DNA of 15,891 nt from Candidatus Bathyarchaeota archaeon. GTDB lineage: Archaea > Asgardarchaeota > Lokiarchaeia > Sigyniarchaeales > Sigyniarchaeaceae. The notes under the pieces were generated by a model. That model was not told the DNA's origin. It was given only the letters and a program-made list of their open reading frames with translations, and did not search any database. Where the stretch lies: assembly GCA_014729935.1 (NCBI GenBank), contig WJJB01000153.1, positions 1 to 15,891 on the forward strand. Direction: 5' to 3'. Shown one piece after another: positions 14,288 through 15,891 of the stretch. Numbering within the stretch: the first letter of the stretch is position 1; every line of letters starts with the position of its first letter. The translations under genes and the position numbers were made by a program.

Positions 14288-15867
14288 CAGGCATCGCTCC
14301 CCGGGAAGTCAAGTATGAAGGTTGTTCCCTTCGTATAATCCCCGGCTATTTTATTCTTCACCTTGATCGCCCCACCATATAAATCCATTATCTTCGATAC
14401 GAGCGAGAGTCCAAAGCCCATACCCTTCCTGTTTTTCTCGAAAGAATCTGAACGGTTGAAAATTGCTTCCTTCTGCCCATCCCGAATTCCCACTCCGTTA
14501 TCCGATATATGAATCCGGAACATGATATTCCCCTCTTGGGTGATTATTTCTTTACCGGTAATGTCAATTACAACCATCTCATTATTATTATGAATAACAG
14601 CGTTGTTTAAGATATTATCGAAGACATCAATGATGAGTTCATCTCCACGAACTATCGGATGATCTGGAAGATCTTTCGTGATTACCATCTCCCTATCTGG
14701 ATGATTATGTTCCAATAAACGGATCGACCGATTGATCACGTTTTCCAAGTTCATTTTACCCAGCTCTCTTTCATCTTGATTAAGAAGCATTAGTTTTCGA
14801 ATATTATCGATGAGCTTGGATGCCCTGAGCACTTGTGATTTGATGCTATCCAATGAATGCTCCATTTTCGAAGTGATTTGGTGTTTAGTAGCCAAGATTT
14901 CAATGAATTCGGCAGAAGAAAGAATTCCTTGAAGGATGTTGTTGATATCATGCATGAGTAGATCCTTGAAAAAGTTTGCACGTTGGTATGCTCGCCTATA
15001 CCTGTTTTCGGATTCCTTCAGTGATTTTTCCTTTTCCCGCAATTCCCTGAGATCCCGTCCGATGAAAAAGACGTTGAGGTTTTCACCCCTCAAGTCCTCC
15101 TTCAAACTCGCGTTGCATTCTATTGGAATTGCATCCCCGGTTTCAGTAATGAGGTCGATATCAATGGTAATTTTTCCATGCTTCCTGAATGCTTCTTCGG
15201 TTTGCGCCAAGTGTTCGATAGATTCTTGCGTCAAGAAGTCGTCCGGGGCGTGCATGGACCTGATCGTGTCGTCATCAAAACCAGTGATATCCTTGAAGGC
15301 TCTATTCCACCACAATGTTTGCCCCGTATTAAACTCGAATACGAAGAAGATGTCGTGTAGAGCATTAATGGCATGTTCGATGAAATCTTTTTGCTCCTTG
15401 GTGGTATCCAAGAGTTTTGAATTCATCAGGGCGATAGACGCGGCATTTGCAAACGCAGCCATGATGGATTTATCCTCCTCCCCGAATCCACCATCCTTGT
15501 TTGCCAAGCCAATCAAGCCCTCTACCTCTTGGTCGATGATGATGGGCGCGAAGAGAACACTTTCAAGAGTCACGTGTCCACTTGGCATGTATTGCATCCA
15601 CTTGCTTTTGGAAAAATTGTTATCGTAAATAACGCACCCCTTCTTGTATGCTTCACCACGCAAGCCCCTTATTGGCATTGGCAGGTCAGGATCGACAGAG
15701 CAGGGCAATCCTCCAGAATCGAGAAAGAGCACCTCGTTTCTATATCCATCTTCCGAGAGCAGTGCCACGTAACCGGAGGTCGCACCCGTGAGGGTTTTTG
15801 CTGCTTCGAAGATTTGCCGCGCAGCCTCTGCAAAGTTCTTGCATGTTTCCTCGCAAATAGAAACCAT
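14287..15867 (-). CDS. Cytosolic GAF-PAS sensor histidine kinase
   Basis: A 526-residue kinase without membrane helices. A GAF domain spans about 8-155 (SGYVALLSEDGYRN, then APIIIDQEVEGLIGLANK). A PAS domain spans about 161-275 (FIEHAINALHDIFFVF, WWNRAFKDITGF, then GRDLRELREKE). A short coiled coil leads to the H-box FFKDLLMHDINNILQGI with phospho-acceptor H306. The ATPase domain has the N-box DNILNNAVIHN (417-427), G1 box DNGVGI (456-461), an F-box near 468-476 and G2 box GMGFGLSLV (482-490). All catalytic motifs are intact. The HDINN form of the H-box differs from the common HELR/HDLR and is seen in archaeal-style kinases. An in-frame TAA lies 9 bases before the ATG at 15867, so the start is complete. 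It probably senses a cytosolic ligand or redox state through GAF and PAS and signals to the overlapping receiver gene. Confidence 0.95.
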   Translation of the reverse strand: MVSICEETCKNFAEAARQIFEAAKTLTGATSGYVALLSEDGYRNEVLFLDSGGLPCSVDPDLPMPIRGLRGEAYKKGCVIYDNNFSKSKWMQYMPSGHVTLESVLFAPIIIDQEVEGLIGLANKDGGFGEEDKSIMAAFANAASIALMNSKLLDTTKEQKDFIEHAINALHDIFFVFEFNTGQTLWWNRAFKDITGFDDDTIRSMHAPDDFLTQESIEHLAQTEEAFRKHGKITIDIDLITETGDAIPIECNASLKEDLRGENLNVFFIGRDLRELREKEKSLKESENRYRRAYQRANFFKDLLMHDINNILQGILSSAEFIEILATKHQITSKMEHSLDSIKSQVLRASKLIDNIRKLMLLNQDERELGKMNLENVINRSIRLLEHNHPDREMVITKDLPDHPIVRGDELIIDVFDNILNNAVIHNNNEMVVIDITGKEIITQEGNIMFRIHISDNGVGIRDGQKEAIFNRSDSFEKNRKGMGFGLSLVSKIMDLYGGAIKVKNKIAGDYTKGTTFILDFPGSDA

Positions 15868-15891
15868 ACTTGATTAACCGTGTCTTGATCC

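Noticed and set aside
14936..15628. Plus-strand frame of about 230 codons inside the histidine kinase gene
   Set aside because: It is Ser/Cys-rich antisense translation of the GAF-PAS region with no domain of its own.
1..15891. CRISPR array, tRNA or rRNA genes
   Set aside because: I saw no regularly spaced repeats and no tRNA- or rRNA-like sequence on either strand by eye; a covariance-model scan would be decisive.

Overview
This window looks archaeal. Several genes have A/T-rich TATA-like boxes about 25-30 bases before a likely transcription start, with very short or absent leaders. The content (PadR regulator, HdrD-type CCG protein, paired flavodoxins, a GAF-PAS histidine kinase with a stand-alone receiver, a DUF998-like membrane protein) also fits an archaeon. 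A seven-helix membrane protein carries a C-terminal region whose predicted beta-beta-alpha-beta-beta-beta-alpha-alpha order matches a longin fold. That makes an Asgard archaeon (Promethearchaeota) my best guess, but it is an inference from protein style only and no marker gene is present.

Layout. Bases 2-844 (+) hold the C-terminal end of a polytopic membrane protein that enters from the left. Bases 987-1478 (+) encode a HemG-like flavodoxin. On the minus strand, reading right to left, come a second flavodoxin (3984-3490), a PadR regulator (3395-2748) and, overlapping it by 8 bases, the 7TM-longin protein (2755-1613). The PadR promoter carries a perfect inverted repeat over its predicted start, which suggests autoregulation. 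Bases 4340-4855 (-) are the remains of an IS607/IS605-type transposon in which the start of TnpA and the end of TnpB are joined in frame.

A radical SAM/SPASM protein (6027-4999, -) is divergent from a 987-residue membrane protein (6133-9096, +), with adjacent near-leaderless promoters. The large protein has about 12 N-terminal helices, a probable extracytoplasmic TIM-barrel domain and two more helices.

A two-gene redox unit follows (12777-9150, -): a GlcD-type FAD oxidase fused to an HdrD-like iron-sulfur/CCG region, then a membrane protein with a Cys-x-Cys-His ectodomain and a histidine-bearing four-helix membrane part. I read this as a 2-hydroxyacid dehydrogenase coupled to a membrane electron acceptor. 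A divergent DUF998-like membrane protein (13001-13768, +) comes next. The window ends with a two-component pair (histidine kinase 15867-14287 and receiver 14287-13919, -) whose stop and start codons overlap by one base.

The strongest candidates for new biology are the PadR/7TM-longin operon with its operator, the membrane-anchored TIM-barrel protein beside a radical SAM enzyme, and the FAD-HdrD plus membrane cytochrome-like pair.
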